From contig JADJPQ010000004.1 of the NCBI GenBank assembly GCA_016713175.1, positions 1 to 64,000 on the forward strand: a stretch of DNA of 64,000 nt, given 5' to 3'. The position numbers and the translations under genes were made by a program. Shown in pieces: positions 41,752-50,815 of this stretch. The stretch is from Planctomycetota bacterium (GTDB lineage Bacteria; Planctomycetota; UBA1135; UBA2386). The notes under the pieces are model-generated. The model had not been told where the DNA came from and did not search any database. It saw only the letters and a list, made by a program, of their open reading frames with translations. Numbering within the stretch: the first letter of the stretch is position 1; every line of letters starts with the position of its first letter.

Positions 41752-42857
41752 GCCGTTCCCGCCTCGCTGTGCGCCTGCGTCTGGCGTTGGTGTCGACCCT
41801 GATCACGCTCGTGCTCGTCGAACTGCTGTTCCGGCTGTTCGAGCCGGCGAATGTCGGCGACTATCGCGGCGGCACCTTCTACACCGAGACCGGGCGCCAG
41901 GTGCCACTCGGCGAGATCGTCCATTTCATCACCCGCAACGACGAGTACGAGGCCAGGGTCCTGGCCGAACGGTCGGGACCGTCCGGCGGCATCCGCAAGA
42001 ACCTGAAGCTGCGGCAGGGCTACGACCCGCCGGCGCCCTGGGACTACTTCGACGAGAACGGTTGCATCTCGGTCGGCACCAACAGCCTCGGTTTTCGCGA
42101 TCTCGAGTTCGCGGTCGAGAAGCAGCCGCGTGAGTTTCGCGTGCTGGCGTTCGGCGATTCGTTCACCTACGGCCAGGGCGTGCGCCTCGACCTGACCTGG
42201 CCGCAAGTGCTCGAACAACGGCTGCGCACCGCCTTGGCGCGACCCTGTGAAGTGATCAACTGCGGCTTCGCGGTCGGTTACCTGATCCGCAATCCGGATG
42301 GCTACGACCGCTGGTTGCAGAGCGATGGTCTGCGCTTCCAGCCGGACCTCGTGCTGGTCGGCATCTGCTTGAACGACATGGGCGATGCGGTGCCGATGGC
42401 GTCGTACGCGGCGATCCCACGGACGCCGGTGCTGGGCGGGTTCTCGCATCTGCTGAACTACATCGTCCAGGGCCTGCGCCAGCGCGCCGAACGCAACCAG
42501 AAGCGCGATCTGACCCGGGTGGTCACCGACAACCCCGCGCAATGGCAGGGGACCCAGCGTGGCCTGCTGGCGATGCGCGATCAGCTGCAGGCCGCCAACG
42601 TGCCGTTCGTCGTCGTGGTGTTCCCGATGCTGTCGCAACTCGACGACTATCCGTATCGCGGACTGCACGGGTTGCTCGGCGAGTTCTGCCGGGCCAATGC
42701 GATCCGGTGTCTCGATCTGCTGCCCTTGTTCGAGGGCAAGGACGAACTGCAGTACTGGGTGCATCCGTGCGACCAGCACCCCAACCACATCGGGCATGCG
42801 ATCTACGCGCAGGCGATCGACGAGTACCTGGTGCGTGAGGGGTTGCGGCCGAAGTAG
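41748..42857 (+). CDS. SGNH-hydrolase-like membrane-anchored protein
   Basis: 369 residues with one N-terminal transmembrane segment (LALVSTLITLVLVELLFRLF), so the catalytic domain should face outside. The SGNH block I is VLAFGDSFTYGQGV with the nucleophilic Ser. Block III appears as LVGICLNDMGD with Asn, and block V as HPNHIGHAIYAQ with catalytic His (an Asp at the preceding DQ). The family includes lipases, esterases and O-acetyl esterases acting on polysaccharides; the substrate here is unknown. It overlaps the riboflavin synthase stop by 4 bp, so the two are co-translated though functionally unrelated. Confidence 0.82.
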   Translation: MSRSRLAVRLRLALVSTLITLVLVELLFRLFEPANVGDYRGGTFYTETGRQVPLGEIVHFITRNDEYEARVLAERSGPSGGIRKNLKLRQGYDPPAPWDYFDENGCISVGTNSLGFRDLEFAVEKQPREFRVLAFGDSFTYGQGVRLDLTWPQVLEQRLRTALARPCEVINCGFAVGYLIRNPDGYDRWLQSDGLRFQPDLVLVGICLNDMGDAVPMASYAAIPRTPVLGGFSHLLNYIVQGLRQRAERNQKRDLTRVVTDNPAQWQGTQRGLLAMRDQLQAANVPFVVVVFPMLSQLDDYPYRGLHGLLGEFCRANAIRCLDLLPLFEGKDELQYWVHPCDQHPNHIGHAIYAQAIDEYLVREGLRPK

Positions 42858-42866
42858 CGGGTGGCG

Positions 42867-43703
42867 TCACAGCTCGCGCGCCGGTCGCAGGCCGTAGAAC
42901 TCGTTGCGGGTCAGGGCCATGTCGCCGGTGCGTGACTGCGGTCTGGCGTGCGGTAGCGAGAAGAAGGAACCGCCGCGCAGCGTTCGGCCCTGGCCTTGTG
43001 CGGGCCCGCGCGGATCGACGATGCCATCGGTGCGGCCGGCGTAGGTCTCGGAGTAGAAGTCGCCGCACCATTCCCAGACGTTGCCGATCATGTCGCAGAG
43101 TCCGTAGCCATTGGCTTGCCGGGTCCCGACCGCGTGTCCCTGGTCGCCGGCGTTGGCGTGCACCCACGCTGCGGCTTGCACGCGGGTCTCGTCGATCCAT
43201 GACGGGTCGTCGGGCTCGAGGCCGCCCAGACAGGCCCATTCCCATTCGGCTTCGCTGGGCAGGCGATAGCCGTAGCGTTCGCAGAACGCCAGGCCGTCGT
43301 TCCAGCTGACCGGCATCGGCAGTTCGCCTGCGGACCGGGGTACCGGGACCCGCGGGTCGCCGGCGAACCCGGTGACGTGGGCGCGCCACTGCGCGATCGT
43401 CAGTTCGGTCTCGGCGAGCAGGAACGGTCGCGAGATCACGACGCGGTGCCGCGGCGCTTCCGACGGATGCGTCGAGCCCATCGCGAACTCGCCGGCCGGG
43501 ATCTTGCGGAACACGACGCCGGTGCGCGGGTCGCGCAGGCGCTGGCCTGGATGCATCGGGTCGAGGTCTTCCCAGGTCGTGGGGCTCGCATGGGCGGCGA
43601 GGCGCTCAGCGGCCGCCGCCGACAGGCTCGGTGGGCCGTCACCGCAGCCACAGCACACGATCGGCAGCAACAGGAGCAGGTGGCGCCAACGCATCGGCGG
43701 CAT
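42867..43703 (-). CDS. SUMF1/FGE-like lipoprotein
   Basis: 278 residues. The N-terminus LLLLLPIVCCGC has a lipobox, so it is likely lipid-anchored outside the inner membrane. The rest is a formylglycine-generating-enzyme-like domain: FRKIPAGEFAMGST, ETELTIAQWRAHVTGF, RLPSEAEWEWACLGG, NVWEWCGDFY and TLRGGSFFSLP. Motifs for the fold are strong. The cysteine pair needed for formylglycine formation is not evident at its usual place, so a binding or other SUMF1-type role is as likely. Converges with the SGNH gene (9-bp gap). Confidence 0.82.
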   Translation of the reverse strand: MPPMRWRHLLLLLPIVCCGCGDGPPSLSAAAAERLAAHASPTTWEDLDPMHPGQRLRDPRTGVVFRKIPAGEFAMGSTHPSEAPRHRVVISRPFLLAETELTIAQWRAHVTGFAGDPRVPVPRSAGELPMPVSWNDGLAFCERYGYRLPSEAEWEWACLGGLEPDDPSWIDETRVQAAAWVHANAGDQGHAVGTRQANGYGLCDMIGNVWEWCGDFYSETYAGRTDGIVDPRGPAQGQGRTLRGGSFFSLPHARPQSRTGDMALTRNEFYGLRPAREL

Positions 43704-43721
43704 CTTGCCCGGCCTGGGCGT

Positions 43722-44558
43722 CTACGTCGACGCCGAGAGCCACCGCTGCACCAGCGCCGGCACCTGTTCGCTTGCCTTGCCGGCGAGGAACGCACCGAAG
43801 CGGCTGCGGCCGGCGAGTTCGCCGAACACACCGGGCTCCAGGTCGACGACGATGGTTGGCACTTGCCTTTCTGCGGCGATCTGGGCGATGCGGAGCGGCA
43901 GCGTGGTCGACCCGGACGTGCCGACGACCAGCAGCAACGCGGCCTGGCGCGCGAGCAGCAGCGCGCTGTCGGCGCGGTAGTTGTTTTCGTCGTAGCACTC
44001 GTCGAACCACAGCACATGGGGGCGGCCGGCTGCGCCGCAGTTCGCGCAGCGCAGCAGGTCGATCTCGCCTCCGGTCGGGATCCGGCCGCGTTCCCACGCC
44101 AGCGGCAACGCGTCGGGGACCGGTTGTCGCGCCGCGCCACAGTCGGCAGTGCAGCGGAACCAGTGCAGGTTGCCGTGGATCTGCCACGTGCGCTCGCTCG
44201 AGTTGCCGGCTCGCAGGTGCAGGCCGTCGACGTTCTGGGTGATCAGCACGAAGTCGTCGGCGTGCGCCTGTTCGAGCGTCGCCAAGGCGCGGTGGGCGGC
44301 GTTGGGCTCGGCGGCGCGGCAGATGCCGCGGCGGTACAGGTACCAGCCCCAGACTTCGGCTGGTATTGCGGTGAAGGCCGCGAACGTCGCCAGTTCCTGC
44401 GGGTGGTAGTTGCGCGAGCCGATCCGCCAATAGCCCTCTGTACCGCGGAACGTCGGGATGCCGCTCTCGGCGGAGATGCCGGCGCCGGTCAGCACGACGA
44501 TCGGGCCGCGGCGGGCGCGGGCGGCGGCGATGGCCGCGGTCGGAGCCGGGGCGCTCAC
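43722..44558 (-). CDS. Sirtuin NAD-dependent deacylase (class III-like)
   Basis: Sir2 family (278 aa) using NAD to remove acyl groups from lysines. VVLTGAGISAESGIPTFRG is the NAD-binding start, ITQNVDGLHLRAG and IHGNLHWF hold the catalytic His, and the zinc site is CTADCG plus CANCG. The residues Y73-L-Y-R76, in GWYLYRRGI, match the YxxR pair that lets class III sirtuins (SIRT5, CobB) take succinyl and malonyl lysines, so desuccinylase activity is likely. GTG start at 44558 overlaps the stop of the upstream S51 gene (GTGA), so the two are coupled. Confidence 0.9.
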   Translation of the reverse strand: MSAPAPTAAIAAARARRGPIVVLTGAGISAESGIPTFRGTEGYWRIGSRNYHPQELATFAAFTAIPAEVWGWYLYRRGICRAAEPNAAHRALATLEQAHADDFVLITQNVDGLHLRAGNSSERTWQIHGNLHWFRCTADCGAARQPVPDALPLAWERGRIPTGGEIDLLRCANCGAAGRPHVLWFDECYDENNYRADSALLLARQAALLLVVGTSGSTTLPLRIAQIAAERQVPTIVVDLEPGVFGELAGRSRFGAFLAGKASEQVPALVQRWLSAST

Positions 44559-46147
44559 AGCATCTTGCCGGCGACCAGATCCCAGCGCTGCCCATTGCCG
44601 ACCTGCACCGGCTGCGGCGTCGCGCGTTCCTTCGCCATCGCCGAGCGCACGTCGAACACCGACACCGTCGAGTCGCCGACGACCTCCATCACGTTGCCCT
44701 GCACGATCGCGGCGGTGCCTTCGTCGATGCCAAGGCCCACGAGCTGCGGCAACTTGCCGATCAGTGCCTGCAGGTCCGGCGTGCGCTTGCGCGCCAGGAA
44801 GTGCTGATCGATCGCACAACCCGGCAAGAACGCGAAGCCGCGGTCGTAGCCCTCGCACCACATGTCGGTGTTGCCGAGCGGATTGCCGCGCACCAGGAAC
44901 TCGCCCTGGATCGTCGCGCCCGCCGACGAGCCGCCGATCACACCGCCGCGCGCCAGCACCGCCGCGAATGCGGCGGGCATCGCGGTGCCAGCGAACGCAT
45001 CGCACAGCCGCCACTGCCGGCCGCCGCCGAACCAGACGGCGGTGGCGTCGGCGACCGCGCGCAGCGCCGCGTCGTCGACCTGAGCCGGATGTGTACAGGC
45101 GACCGTACGGAGATCGCTGATGCCAGCGCGCCGCAAGATCGCCGCGAACGGATCACGGCCAGAATCGCCGTCGCCCGCGGCACCAGTGACCAGCGCGACG
45201 CGCGCGTCCTTGCCGCCGGCGAGCTGCACGAACTTCTGCACCACCGCTGCCGGCAAACGGCCACCGCCGACGATCACCAGCGCGCCCGCGGGCACGCGGG
45301 GCTCCGCCATCGCCGTCGGTGGCCACGGCGGCAACGTGCGATCGCGGGCCGCGCGTTGCCAGGCCACGAGATCGGCGTTGTCGCCGGCGCGCAGTTCGAC
45401 GACCCGTTCGTCGCGGCCGGCGGCGGCGGCGAGCACCAGCCTGACCGTGCCGTTGCCGTGAACGGTCAGCCGGCGGCCGCTGAGTTCGACTGCGGTGCTC
45501 TCGTCGATGCCGATGCCGAGGTGGCCCGGATGTGCGGTCAGTGCGGTCAACAGGCGCGCCAGCCGGTTGCGCTGCCCGAAGTGCTGATCGACGATGCCGA
45601 ACGGCACCAGGTCGAAGCCGCGCGCGATCACCGGATCCGGGTTGCCTTCCTGGATCATCGTCTTGCTCTGGATCGCGGCGCCAGCGGACGTGCCGCCGAC
45701 GACCCCGCCGCGGCGCAGCAGTGCGTACAGTTCGCGTTCGGCGCGGGTGTCGAGCCAGACGTCGGCGATGCGCTTCTGCGCGCCGCCGCCGAACCAGAGC
45801 GCGGTGGCGGTTTGCAGCGGCGCGCAGAACGCTTCGCTGTCGGCGACGCTGCGATCGCGCGTGTGCAGCACGGTCACGGTGGCCCTCGGCGCGCGCTGCT
45901 GCCACAGTTCGAGTGTCTTCTGTTGTTCCGCCGCCTCGTCGGCGCGGGCGCTGGCCGTCGGCACCAGCACGATCTTCGCCTGGTCGCCACCGGCCAGTTC
46001 GACGAAGCGGGCGACGATCGCGTCCGTCAGCTTGCCGCCGCCGACGATGATCCGCGTGCCGGGGACACCGAGTGGATCGATGGGAGATTGCGCGCACAGC
46101 GGCGCGACGCTGGCGAACAGCCAGAGGGCAAGGGTGCGGCAGTGCAT
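44555..46147 (-). CDS. Secreted protein with two S51 (cyanophycinase-like) domains
   Basis: 530 residues with a signal peptide (MHCRTLALWLFASVAPLCAQ). Two tandem peptidase S51 domains, each opening with an IIVGGG or LVIVGGGRL strand. Each has the nucleophile motif: VVGGTSAGAAIQSKTM in the first and VIGGSSAGATIQGEFL in the second. Each then has a DQHF motif (GIVDQHFGQRNRLARL, CAIDQHFLARKRTPDL). S51 members include dipeptidase E and cyanophycinase; the export signal suggests breakdown of an external polymer or peptide. The duplication within one chain is unusual. It overlaps the sirtuin gene downstream. Confidence 0.85.
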   Translation of the reverse strand: MHCRTLALWLFASVAPLCAQSPIDPLGVPGTRIIVGGGKLTDAIVARFVELAGGDQAKIVLVPTASARADEAAEQQKTLELWQQRAPRATVTVLHTRDRSVADSEAFCAPLQTATALWFGGGAQKRIADVWLDTRAERELYALLRRGGVVGGTSAGAAIQSKTMIQEGNPDPVIARGFDLVPFGIVDQHFGQRNRLARLLTALTAHPGHLGIGIDESTAVELSGRRLTVHGNGTVRLVLAAAAGRDERVVELRAGDNADLVAWQRAARDRTLPPWPPTAMAEPRVPAGALVIVGGGRLPAAVVQKFVQLAGGKDARVALVTGAAGDGDSGRDPFAAILRRAGISDLRTVACTHPAQVDDAALRAVADATAVWFGGGRQWRLCDAFAGTAMPAAFAAVLARGGVIGGSSAGATIQGEFLVRGNPLGNTDMWCEGYDRGFAFLPGCAIDQHFLARKRTPDLQALIGKLPQLVGLGIDEGTAAIVQGNVMEVVGDSTVSVFDVRSAMAKERATPQPVQVGNGQRWDLVAGKML

Positions 46148-46211
46148 CGCCGCCCAGCATTGCGCGATCCGGTGCCGCTGTCGCGGGGTGTCGCGTGTCG
46201 CGATTGCATCT

Positions 46212-48854
46212 TCAGCGGTTGCCCTGATCCGGTCTGGCCCGGAGCCGTTCCTGCAGGGCCTTGAATTCGGGTAGCTCCGCCAGTGGCTGCCAGACGGCTT
46301 CGGCGAGCTTGCCGGCGCCAAAGCCGCGCCGTTCGGCCTCCTGCAGCGCCGCCATGGCGCGGCCGAGCAGCAGGCCGGCCTGCTCGGGCGGGGCGCCATC
46401 GGCGGCGACCAGGAACGAACGGGCGGCTTGCTGCGCCATGTCGCCATTCAGCGGCAACGCCAGCAACGCTTCCGCGGCCGCTGGCAGCGCCGCGCGATCG
46501 CGTTGCTGGCGCAACACGATGCCGTGCAGCCGGCGGTGCTTGCCGAGGTGGTCGAGCGCTACCGGGTCTTGCAGGCGTCGCTGCCGCACGAACTCCTGGT
46601 CGACGATCGCCGCCTCCAGCAGCACACGCGCGCCGGCCAGGTCCTTGCGTTCGAACAGGATGCGGGCGAGGTTGTGGCGCGTGCCACCGGCCTCGCCCCG
46701 CAGGTCGAGCAGTTCGGGATAGCGCTGCAGCAGGACGTCGAAGGCGGCGACCGCCGTCGTCAGCGTGGCGACGGCCTGTTCGGGTTCGCCGTTGCTCTCG
46801 ATCAGTCCGCGCCGGCCGAGCAGCCTGGCGTGCACCATCCCCGGCGTCGGCCAGCTGCCCTCGTCGGGCGGTAGCCCGGCGACCAGATCGATGCCTTCCT
46901 GCGCGGCCGCGACCGCGTCCGCGCGTTCATTCGGCGCCTGGAGGGCACGCGAGAGATTCAGCAGCGAACTGGCCAGGTTGCGGGCCGAGTTGAGCTGCGG
47001 ATCCGCCCGCCAGACTTCCCGTTCGATGGCGATCGAAGTCCGGAGGCTGGCGATGGCACCGTTGCGGTCGCCGGTCAGTTCGCAGACGCGCGCCTGCAGA
47101 CCGGCCAACTGGCCCTGGCAGATCCGTTCGCGGGCGCGATGCTCGGGCAACTCGAACGGCGGCTGCAGCAGCGCGCGGGCCTGCTCGATCGCGGCCTGGG
47201 CCGGTACGGGCTGCAGTCGGGCCAGTTCCTGGTTGGCGATCATCGTGAACGTGTCGACCCGCAAGAGCCGCAACGCGTCGGTCGGCTCGGCGGCGTCGAG
47301 CAGGCGCATCCGCATCGCGGTCAGGCGCGGCAGTTGCTCCAGGTCGCCGAGGTTCAGGTAGATCTCGAACAGCCGTTTGGTGACCGACAGCCGCATCCGG
47401 TGCACGCGTTCGGTGTCCGGACTCTCGACCGCGAGGCGATCGAAGAACGCCAGTGCCTGCTCGATCATCTCCGCCGCCATCTGCTGGGCGCCCGGCAGTT
47501 GCCGCAGGCGCTTGTCGCCGACGTGCAGCAACAGCGACTCGATCGCTGCCATCGACAGGTCGTAGCTGCGATCGACGCCGGTCTTGGCCGCCGCCAGCGC
47601 TTTGTTGGCCTGACGCTGTTGCAGCCACAGGCCGCTCGGCATCAGCGCGGTGAACAGCAGCGTTGCGGCGGCACCGGTGGCCCATGCCGGATGGCGGCGC
47701 ACCCAGCGCACCAGTCGATGGCGCCACGGCAAGCGTCGCGCCTGGATCGGTCGCGACTGCAGCACCGCCAGCAGATCGTCGGCGAACGCGGCGGCGGTGG
47801 CGTGACGGCGATCCGGATCGACGTCCATCGCCGCGGCGACGACGATGGCCAGATCGCGCGGCACCACCGGATTGCGTTCCCGCAACGGGCGGCGCTGGCC
47901 CTGCAGGATCCGGCTGCGCAGCACTTCCGAGTCACCGATCGGGAACGGGGGCTCGAGCGTCAGCAGGTGATGCAGGATCGCAGCCAGACCATAGACATCG
48001 GTGCGTTCGTCGGCGGCGGCGCCGCGCAGCTGTTCGGGCGCCATCCACGCCGGGGTGCCGGGCTCGCTGCCGGTGCGGGTCAGTCGTTGGTCGCCGCGGA
48101 CGAGCGCGAGGCCGAAGTCGAGCACCTGCGCGCGGCCGTCCGGGGTCAACATCACGTTGGACGGTTTCAGGTCGCGGTGCAGGATGCCGCGGCGGTGCGC
48201 GTGGGCGATGCCGAGCGCGATCTGGCGGACCAGTCGCGCGCACGCCTGCCACCAGCGGCCGGCGAAGGTCGAGTCCGGGTCTTCCGCCGGCTGGCCCTGG
48301 GCGATCGCACGTTGCAGGTCGGCGCCGACCAGGTCGGTGGGGTTCTGCCCGGCGAGGCGTCGCACCGCTTCGTCGGCGGTGCAACCGCGCAGCCACGGCA
48401 TCGCGTAGAACGGCCGGCCGTCGACTTCGCCGCAGGCCAGGATCGGCACGACGGCCGGGTGTTCGAGGCGCGAGATCGCGTCGATCTCGCGGCGGAAGCG
48501 TTCGCGGGCGCCGTCGAGGAACAGCAGTTCGGGGCGGACGACCTTGACCGCGACCTTGCGCTGCAGCGAGATCTGCTCGGCTTCGTAGACGACGCCCATG
48601 CCGCCGCTGCCGAGTTGCGGACCGAGCCGGAAGTCGCCGAGCCGGTCGGGCGCCAGACGCTGGTCGCCGAACAGGTCGGCGATGCGCAGGTCGGCGAGGG
48701 CACGCCGCAACCGGGTGACGTGCGCTGGATGCTGCGCCAGCAGCGTTTCGACCGCGGCGTTGCCACCGTCGTCGAAAGCGGCCAACGCCGCGACCAGCAG
48801 GTCCTCGAGGACCGGGTCGGGATCGCCGGCCGCGCGTTGGGTGTCGGGGCTCAT
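46212..48854 (-). CDS. Ser/Thr protein kinase with transmembrane segment and TPR-like region
   Basis: 880 residues. A short helical N-terminus precedes the kinase domain: LGSGGMGVVYEAEQ, KVAVKVV, ILHRDLKPSNVMLTPDGR, VLDFGLALVRGD and GTPAWMAPEQLRG. One transmembrane segment follows near residue 390 (ATGAAATLLFTALMPSGLWL), then about 470 residues of helical repeats outside the membrane resembling TPRs (RHNLARILFERKDLAGARVL). This is the common planctomycete receptor-kinase plan. It is divergent from an ECF sigma factor gene, with 35 bp between the starts, so the kinase may regulate or be regulated with that sigma factor. Confidence 0.92.
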   Translation of the reverse strand: MSPDTQRAAGDPDPVLEDLLVAALAAFDDGGNAAVETLLAQHPAHVTRLRRALADLRIADLFGDQRLAPDRLGDFRLGPQLGSGGMGVVYEAEQISLQRKVAVKVVRPELLFLDGARERFRREIDAISRLEHPAVVPILACGEVDGRPFYAMPWLRGCTADEAVRRLAGQNPTDLVGADLQRAIAQGQPAEDPDSTFAGRWWQACARLVRQIALGIAHAHRRGILHRDLKPSNVMLTPDGRAQVLDFGLALVRGDQRLTRTGSEPGTPAWMAPEQLRGAAADERTDVYGLAAILHHLLTLEPPFPIGDSEVLRSRILQGQRRPLRERNPVVPRDLAIVVAAAMDVDPDRRHATAAAFADDLLAVLQSRPIQARRLPWRHRLVRWVRRHPAWATGAAATLLFTALMPSGLWLQQRQANKALAAAKTGVDRSYDLSMAAIESLLLHVGDKRLRQLPGAQQMAAEMIEQALAFFDRLAVESPDTERVHRMRLSVTKRLFEIYLNLGDLEQLPRLTAMRMRLLDAAEPTDALRLLRVDTFTMIANQELARLQPVPAQAAIEQARALLQPPFELPEHRARERICQGQLAGLQARVCELTGDRNGAIASLRTSIAIEREVWRADPQLNSARNLASSLLNLSRALQAPNERADAVAAAQEGIDLVAGLPPDEGSWPTPGMVHARLLGRRGLIESNGEPEQAVATLTTAVAAFDVLLQRYPELLDLRGEAGGTRHNLARILFERKDLAGARVLLEAAIVDQEFVRQRRLQDPVALDHLGKHRRLHGIVLRQQRDRAALPAAAEALLALPLNGDMAQQAARSFLVAADGAPPEQAGLLLGRAMAALQEAERRGFGAGKLAEAVWQPLAELPEFKALQERLRARPDQGNR

Positions 48855-48889
48855 CGTCGGACTGCCGTTGCGGTATCCTGCGGGTGCCC

Positions 48890-49495
48890 ATGGGCGATGG
48901 CAATGCCACCGAAGGTCTGGTCAAGGCGGCCGGTTCGCGCGATCGCGCGGCGGTCGAGTCGCTGCTGGTCCAGCAGCTGCCGACGCTGCGTGGCTGGTTG
49001 CGGTTGCGGATGGGCGCGACCCTGCGCGCGCGGCTGACCGCGGACGATCTGGTGCAGTCGGTGGCCCGCGAAGCGCTGGCCGATCTGGCGGACTTCGAGT
49101 GGCGCGGCGAGGCCGCGTTCCGGCACTGGTTGTATGCGCGGGCGCAGAACAAGCTGCTGGAGCGGGCGCGGTTCGTCGGGGCCGAGAAGCGGAATCCCGG
49201 CCGCGAAGCAGAACTGCCGGCCGACGAGAGCCAGGCGCTGCTCGATTGCTATGCGAATCTGTGCACTCCGAGCCGCGGTCTGCAGTCGGCCGAAGCGATG
49301 CGCCGGATCGAGGATGCCTTCGATGGCCTCGATGAGGACTATCGCGAGGCGATCACGCTCTACCGGTTGTGCAAGATGTCGTACGCCGAAATCGCTGCGA
49401 AGATGCAGCGCAGTGAGGGTGCCGTCCGCAACCTGGTCTACCGCGGGCTGTCGCGGCTGGCGTTGCGCTTGGGGCAGGCGGATCCGTCGGCGTGA
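48890..49495 (+). CDS. ECF-type RNA polymerase sigma factor
   Basis: About 201 residues of the planctomycete ECF type. Region 2: RLTADDLVQSVAREALADLA and FRHWLYARAQNKLLERARF. Region 4: YREAITLYRLCKMSYAEIAA then QRSEGAVRNLVYRGLSRL. Start taken as ATG 48890; a GTG at 48884 is in frame. TATCCT at 48874-48879 sits 10 nt before the ATG and could be a -10 box for a very short leader. Divergent from the receptor kinase; this pairing of kinase and ECF gene is frequent in planctomycetes, where phosphorylation replaces an anti-sigma factor in some cases. Confidence 0.88.
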   Translation: MGDGNATEGLVKAAGSRDRAAVESLLVQQLPTLRGWLRLRMGATLRARLTADDLVQSVAREALADLADFEWRGEAAFRHWLYARAQNKLLERARFVGAEKRNPGREAELPADESQALLDCYANLCTPSRGLQSAEAMRRIEDAFDGLDEDYREAITLYRLCKMSYAEIAAKMQRSEGAVRNLVYRGLSRLALRLGQADPSA

Positions 49496-49539
49496 GCACA
49501 CGCGCTCGTCAGGATCCGCGCCCGCCGTTTGTCACGCGC

Positions 49540-50265
49540 TCAGGCGCCTTCGCCGTCCTGATCGTCGTCGTCACCCAGCCGCCGCGACGCTTCCTTGCGA
49601 CTCAGCGTTGCCATCGCGTCGCCATGCCGCTCGAGGAACGCGCGGACCGCGGCCGGCTGCTTCTTGCCGGCTTCGCGCAGCACCCAGCCGATGGCTTTCT
49701 GGATGAAGAACTCGGTCTCGCCGAACATCGGTACCGCCAGTTTCTCGAACAGCACCAGGTCGCCTTTGCCGGCGCGCAGCGGCAGCAGCAGCGCCAGCAG
49801 CGCCGAACGGCGGAGCCAGAAGTCCTTGTCCTTGGCCCAGCGTTCGAGGTCCTTGGTCAGTCGTTTGTTGCGCGTCACCAGATCGCCGACCACGTGAACT
49901 GCCAGCCAGTCGACCAGGGCCCAGGTGTGGCTGTGCCGCAGCAGGTCCTCGAGGATCGCCAGATCCGGTGGTTCGAGCAGAGTTCGCCGCAACTCGAGGA
50001 TGCCGACGCCGACGGCGCGATGTTCGTAGATGCCGGTCTTCCACAGCGCCTTGACGAACGCGGTCAGTTGGGCGCGGCCGACTTCGGGGAAGGCGGCGCA
50101 GAACTCCTTCGCCGCCTGCCGGATGCCCTTGGCGTCGACGCCGAGGAACGTCAGTTCGCTCTTCAGGTAGGACTTGGCTTTTTCGGCCCGCGCGGGCGTC
50201 CCCATCGCGGTCAACTTCACACGCAGCGCCGCTACCTCTCGGCTGAAGTTCATTCCGATCCGCAC
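49540..50265 (-). CDS. DNA alkylation repair protein (AlkD-like)
   Basis: 241 residues of helical HEAT-like repeats in the AlkC/AlkD DNA-glycosylase superfamily. Landmarks: KSYLKSELTFLGVDAKGIR near the N-terminus, LTAFVKALWKTGIYEHRAVG, TWALVDWLAVHVVGDLVTRN, WLRRSALLALLLPLRAGKGD and EFFIQKAIGWVLREAGKKQP. The Trp-Asp pair (VDWLAVH) and the FIQKAIGWxLR end fit AlkD, which removes positively charged alkylated bases. The ATG at 50265 gives MRIGMNFSREV; the internal ATG 4 codons later is an alternative. Confidence 0.88.
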   Translation of the reverse strand: MRIGMNFSREVAALRVKLTAMGTPARAEKAKSYLKSELTFLGVDAKGIRQAAKEFCAAFPEVGRAQLTAFVKALWKTGIYEHRAVGVGILELRRTLLEPPDLAILEDLLRHSHTWALVDWLAVHVVGDLVTRNKRLTKDLERWAKDKDFWLRRSALLALLLPLRAGKGDLVLFEKLAVPMFGETEFFIQKAIGWVLREAGKKQPAAVRAFLERHGDAMATLSRKEASRRLGDDDDQDGEGA

Positions 50266-50395
50266 TATGGCGCTGCGTGCCAGCGGCTGCCAGCGTGGAC
50301 CCGGAAGAAATGCGGCCCGGCACGCTGTCGCCGCGGGCCGTGCCGGCTAAGACATCGGACTGACGCTCGACGCCGGTCGGCGTCCAAGGACACCG

Positions 50396-50755
50396 ATGCA
50401 CGGAGCGTTCGCGATCTATCGGGACGATGAGGATCCGCAGCAGGTTGCCCGCGAGGCGGAGGCGCTGGCGCGGCAGGTGGATCAGCAGGTCGGCGACCTG
50501 CAGCGGCGCCTCGACCGTCTGACGCTGGTGGCGCAGGCGCTGTGGGAACTGCTGCGCGATTCCGGTGCGTACACGGAGGCCGCGCTGCTCGCGCGGATCG
50601 AGGCGATCGATCTGCGCGATGGCCGGCCCGATGGCCGGATCAGCCGTTCGGTGATCGTCTGTCCGGCCTGCGGGCGCAACAGCAACAGCCGCCGACGGCA
50701 CTGCATCTACTGCGAGCAGGAACTGCCCGGAAGCAACGTTTTCGACGCCCGTTGA
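50396..50755 (+). CDS. Small coiled-coil zinc-ribbon protein (119 aa)
   Basis: Function unknown. The first 65 residues are helical and likely coiled (VAREAEALARQVDQQVGDLQ, RLDRLTLVAQALWELL). The C-terminus has a two-pair zinc ribbon, CPACGRN and HCIYCEQEL. This plan, a helix plus a terminal zinc ribbon, occurs in many bacterial proteins of unknown role. It is the first of three rightward genes with short gaps (60 bp, then 2 bp). Confidence 0.7.
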   Translation: MHGAFAIYRDDEDPQQVAREAEALARQVDQQVGDLQRRLDRLTLVAQALWELLRDSGAYTEAALLARIEAIDLRDGRPDGRISRSVIVCPACGRNSNSRRRHCIYCEQELPGSNVFDAR

Positions 50756-50815
50756 CGGTGCTATGCTGCGGCCTCACGACCGCACGCAGAAAACCACTCG
50801 CCGGGAGCAGTCAGC

